A DNA stretch of 7,491 nt from contig JAHISE010000066.1 in NCBI GenBank assembly GCA_018818235.1, positions 1 through 7,491 of the forward strand. Reading direction: 5' to 3'. The first letter of the stretch is position 1; the number at the start of each line of letters is the position of its first letter. Source of the stretch: Patescibacteria group bacterium (GTDB lineage: Bacteria > Patescibacteriota > Gracilibacteria > Peribacterales > Peribacteraceae). The notes under the pieces are model-generated. The model saw only the letters and a list, made by a program, of their open reading frames with translations, made no database searches and was not told the DNA's origin. A program made the translations under genes and the position numbers. Of this stretch, positions 5,500 to 7,491 are shown one piece after another.

Positions 5500-6555
5500 C
5501 TAAGCAATCGCATAGTTCTCCGCGGCAAACAGATATTGTTCCATATAGATATTTTTAAACGGTACAAGTGAATTTAGTTCATAAAAAATAAACATGGCTT
5601 CCCTGTATGCGTTCTCATCGACACTGCGGTAAGAAAGCGGAGCGCAATCATGCGCGATGAGTATTGCGTTTGCCATTATACGGGACGTACGCTTATTCCC
5701 GTCTTCAAAAGGTTGTATGTAACTGATGCCAAGTAAAGCCATTAGCGACTTCGCGTATGAGGATTTCATACCGTTAACGGAACTGATGAGGCTTTGAACT
5801 GCATCTGTTATCTGGTGCTTATTATCCAGCGGCCGATACCGCGATCCCACAACACCAACCGGTGACGATCGCAGGCCTTTTCCCACGTCCAGATCATGTG
5901 TAAGAAGACTGTGTACATGCTCTATGTTCGCACGGGAAATCTTTTTAAACTGGTCAGCATGTTGATGTATAAATGTGAATGTGTCCTTATGATTAAGAAT
6001 CATTTGTGCCTCTGCGTGATTGTGCCCGGGTGCCTCGCTATGTTCCATGATCAGTTTTTCTGTATCAAGAAGTGTGTAAGTATTTCCCTCAATTTTTGAT
6101 GACTTCCATGAGAGTTCGATTACTAATCGCTCGAGTTCTTTCTTCGCGATTACCGGAGAAACATTCTTTTTGCGATTCTGAAAAACGCGCGTAGCTTCCG
6201 CTAGCCTGTTAAGCTCCTCTTTATCAAAGAGTTCCGTTGGCAATTCCTTCAGCAATTCAAAGTTATAATTTGTTTGTCCGAAACGCTTATCAGGTTCTGT
6301 CTTGCTGTAATTCGTGGCTTCAATTGGCAACTTCAATCTTCCAAGAGTAGTTAATCTGTATGCTGTTGAACGGCCGGCACCGGTAGATTCAATAAGTCCA
6401 TTTTTTACAAGCGCGGAGAGCATTCTTTTTACCGTAATAAGCGAACACTTCTCATTCTGTTTCAGCAATGCTTCATGGATCTGAGAGGATTGCATTTTCT
6501 CCTCCATAATCAGAAGTTTTAAAACGCGTTGTTGCTGGTTTGTAATAGGTTTCAT
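5500..6555 (-). CDS. Fic-domain protein with N-terminal winged helix; catalytic His replaced by Gln
   Basis: The protein has 351 residues. Residues about 5-75 form a winged helix-turn-helix (VLKLLIMEEKMQSSQIHEAL, then TVKRMLSALVKNGLIESTG). A class II Fic inhibitory helix motif [S/T]xxxE[G/N] is present as SSKIEG (152-157). The Fic core follows at about 180-345 with the signature QPFEDGNKR (281-289). In active Fic enzymes this is HPFx[D/E]GN[G/K]R, where the His is the base that lets the enzyme transfer AMP or another nucleotide group to a target hydroxyl. Here it is CAA (Gln281), one base from CAT or CAC, while the anion-binding GN(K)R part is intact. The protein may be inactive, may use another mechanism, or may act mainly as a DNA-binding regulator. 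Palindromic sites over its own promoter suggest autoregulation by the winged helix. The stop codon abuts repeat copy 2. Confidence 0.9.
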   Translation of the reverse strand: MKPITNQQQRVLKLLIMEEKMQSSQIHEALLKQNEKCSLITVKRMLSALVKNGLIESTGAGRSTAYRLTTLGRLKLPIEATNYSKTEPDKRFGQTNYNFELLKELPTELFDKEELNRLAEATRVFQNRKKNVSPVIAKKELERLVIELSWKSSKIEGNTYTLLDTEKLIMEHSEAPGHNHAEAQMILNHKDTFTFIHQHADQFKKISRANIEHVHSLLTHDLDVGKGLRSSPVGVVGSRYRPLDNKHQITDAVQSLISSVNGMKSSYAKSLMALLGISYIQPFEDGNKRTSRIMANAILIAHDCAPLSYRSVDENAYREAMFIFYELNSLVPFKNIYMEQYLFAAENYAIA

Positions 6556-6557
6556 AT

Positions 6558-6607
6558 TCGTATCAAAATGATACGATTATTATATATAATTGATACGATT
6601 AATGCAA
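6558..6607 (-). promoter_or_regulatory. Promoter and operator of the Fic gene
   Basis: On the minus strand TTGCAT (6602-6607) and TATAAT (6579-6584) are 17 bp apart, giving a leader of about 16 nt before the ATG at 6555. A 19-bp palindrome TCGTATCA-AAA-TGATACGA (plus strand, 6558-6576) covers the transcription start. A third identical half site, TGATACGA (6591-6598), lies in the spacer 22 bp, about two helical turns, away. This is a classic repressor arrangement, most simply bound by the winged helix of the Fic protein itself. The sites are seen; the regulator is inferred. Confidence 0.75.
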
Positions 6608-6688
6608 GTGTATTTTGGCTAATAAACCCACTTTGGACACTATTATAACTATTTTGAATATTATTTGGTTTAAATAAGCCATTTCAAT

Positions 6689-6786
6689 TTGGCTCCCCAG
6701 TTCAAACGGTATTATAACTTTGTTGGCGGACAGAGATTATTGGAGGGAGATGTCTACTCGATTGAAGCTTATCAACGATATATTTA
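6689..6786 (+). repeat. Intergenic repeat, copy 3
   Basis: This copy starts TTGGCTCCCCAGTTCAAAC and shares 28 of 29 bases with copy 2 at 6716-6744; the right third is diverged and one codon longer. The plus frame reads WLPSSNGIITLLADRDYWRE and then STRLKLIND. At its right border the minus strand has TGATAA (6784-6789), the position where copies 1 and 2 have a gene's stop codon. Here the minus strand holds only a 37-codon open stretch without an ATG (6790-6901), so the gene once attached, if any, is gone. Confidence 0.68.
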
Positions 6787-6835
6787 TCAGTTCAGGCTCT
6801 TATCTCTATTCACAAATATGATAAACTCAATCGCG

Positions 6836-6842
6836 TTATAAT
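6836..6842 (+). promoter_or_regulatory. Possible -10 box for the nucleotidyltransferase gene
   Basis: TTATAAT occurs 72 bp upstream of the ATG at 6915. No -35 box sits at the right distance; TTCACA at 6809-6814 is 22 bp away, which is too far. A purine-rich GGAGGG at 6859-6864 is not near the start codon. This is a weak call. Confidence 0.25.
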
Positions 6843-6914
6843 AAAATTCTTTAATTCTGGAGGGATGTTTGGAAACAGTGGGAATTAAGCAATCTTCCCG
6901 CTATAGTCTTCACC

Positions 6915-7403
6915 ATGGAATCCTATAAGGACGTTTTTCAGGCTCTTGATAAAGCAAAAGTAAGCTACATTATTGTTGGAGGGGTAGCGATGAATCTTCT
7001 TGGTTGCCCCAGATTTACAAATGATATTGATATTCTTTTGGCTCTTAACGAAAGAAATATTACGAAGATGAATAAGGTGATGGAATCTTTGGGGTATGAG
7101 AGAAGAATCCCTGTTGCATTGGATGAACTGGGAGATGAGAAAAAAGCTGTGAAATTCGTAAAAGAAAAAAATTTGTTGGCATATACTTTTTACAATCCCA
7201 AAGAGCCACTATACAGCTTGGACATAATTGTTGATGAATCACTGCAGTTTGATAAATACCGAAAAAATTTGGTATATAAAGAAGTTTGGGGCATTTCGCT
7301 TCCGGTTGTATCCATAGATGACTTGATTGGATTAAAGCGAAAATCCGACAGGGAAAAAGATGCAATGGATGTCGCAAGCCTGTTAGAATACAAGGGCTTA
7401 TGA
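6915..7403 (+). CDS. Nucleotidyltransferase of the AbiEii/DUF6036-like type
   Basis: The protein has 162 residues with the pol-beta nucleotidyltransferase signature VGGVAMNLLGCPRFTNDIDI (21-40). This gives the GG loop and the D-x-D metal pair D37/D39, with a third acidic residue in LDIIVD (D103). The C-terminal segment SIDDLIGLKRKSDREKDAMD (133-152) carries the conserved K...R.KD..D pattern of this group. Members transfer nucleotides to RNA or protein targets and are often toxins or partners in toxin-antitoxin or abortive infection modules. The ATG at 6915 is chosen because it precedes the canonical helix before the GG loop, and no other ATG lies in the open stretch upstream. It overlaps the next gene as ATGA, so the two are translationally coupled. 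It is the only complete plus-strand gene here, divergent from fic. Confidence 0.85.
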   Translation: MESYKDVFQALDKAKVSYIIVGGVAMNLLGCPRFTNDIDILLALNERNITKMNKVMESLGYERRIPVALDELGDEKKAVKFVKEKNLLAYTFYNPKEPLYSLDIIVDESLQFDKYRKNLVYKEVWGISLPVVSIDDLIGLKRKSDREKDAMDVASLLEYKGL

Positions 7404-7491
7404 AAAACTATTCTTCATCAGTTGACAGGGAACATCTTCGATTTATCAAGCATAATTCAAGCCCGGAGCAAAGGATGAATTGGTGGCTGGA
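7400..7491 (+). CDS. Start of a small partner protein of the nucleotidyltransferase (3' end outside window)
   Basis: ATG at 7400-7402 overlaps the TGA of the nucleotidyltransferase gene (7401-7403). Thirty codons are visible, starting MKNYSSSVDREHLRFIKHNS and continuing SPEQRMNWWL. The SPEQRM.W.L pattern resembles the small proteins (often 60-100 residues, SPEERLEWLEEA-like) that I recall beside nucleotidyltransferases of this type, where they may act as antitoxin or cofactor. The role is inferred from context and the end of the gene is not visible. Confidence 0.65.
   Translation, partial: MKNYSSSVDREHLRFIKHNSSPEQRMNWWL

Noticed and set aside
3270..6786. Classical integron attC sites or a CRISPR array
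   Set aside because: The repeats lack the RYYYAAC/GTTRRRY core sites and a long imperfect palindrome, and their spacing of over 1 kb with genes between excludes CRISPR.
6865..6888. Seven-codon ORF (MFGNSGN) after GGAGGG upstream of the nucleotidyltransferase
   Set aside because: The purine run is only about 1 nt from the ATG, too close to act as a Shine-Dalgarno site, and the peptide has no support.
6787..6904. Minus-strand open stretch ending at the TGATAA next to repeat copy 3
   Set aside because: It is 37 codons without an ATG and AT-rich; it may be a gene remnant but cannot be called as a gene.
7060..7393. Minus-strand ORFs of 67 and 105 codons
   Set aside because: Shadows of the nucleotidyltransferase gene, whose catalytic motifs are intact.

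Overview
The window is a 7.5 kb accessory region of a bacterial chromosome or large element with standard stop codons and moderate GC. Most genes lie on the minus strand. Three start sites sit directly or almost directly below near-consensus sigma70-type promoters (TTTACA-17-TATAAT, TTGACA-16-TATGAT, TTGCAT-17-TATAAT), and no start has a convincing Shine-Dalgarno site. Leaderless or near-leaderless translation therefore looks common here. A Pif1-type helicase with a C-terminal HTH domain, the small proteins and the weak SD usage would suit a Patescibacteria/CPR-like or other reduced lineage, but that assignment is inference and weak.

Layout from left to right. Positions 1-206 are the right end of an IS630-family element with the last 44 codons of its transposase. 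Next come a Pif1/RecD2-like helicase (217-1884, minus) and a Tat-signal protein that looks distantly TraB/Tiki-like (2027-3169, minus, GTG start on a probable leaderless mRNA). Then comes an overlapping pair read right to left: a PurN-fold formyltransferase (4014-4937) followed by an M23 metallopeptidase-fold protein (3365-4027). Upstream of the pair lie a strong promoter (5086-5113), a 22-codon Lys-rich ORF ending in Cys-Cys (5008-5076) and an intrinsic terminator (4953-4983). The RNA between them can fold in mutually exclusive ways, which is the geometry of a transcription attenuator. Next are a Fic protein with an N-terminal winged helix (5500-6555, minus) and its promoter/operator. On the plus strand follow a nucleotidyltransferase (6915-7403) and the start of its ATGA-coupled partner (7400-7491), a probable toxin-antitoxin-like pair.

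A diverged repeat of about 95-100 bp occurs three times in the same orientation (3270-3364, 5147-5174 plus 5432-5499, 6689-6786) and separates the gene units. In two copies its right border is exactly the stop codon of the adjacent minus-strand gene (M23 and Fic), at the same offset. The units therefore look like cassettes, each a gene followed by a repeat. The middle copy is split by a 257-bp MITE whose terminal inverted repeats resemble the end of the IS630 element at the left edge.

Stretches without a gene. 5077-5499 holds the attenuator promoter, the split repeat and the MITE. 6556-6914 holds the fic promoter/operator, the third repeat and a possible -10 box for the nucleotidyltransferase; I see nothing in 6608-6688. 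137-216 is the IS end, 1885-2026 holds two small hairpins, and 3170-3364 holds a promoter and a repeat. The mixture of a Fic protein, a nucleotidyltransferase pair, an IS, a MITE and repeats points to a mobile or shuffled island.
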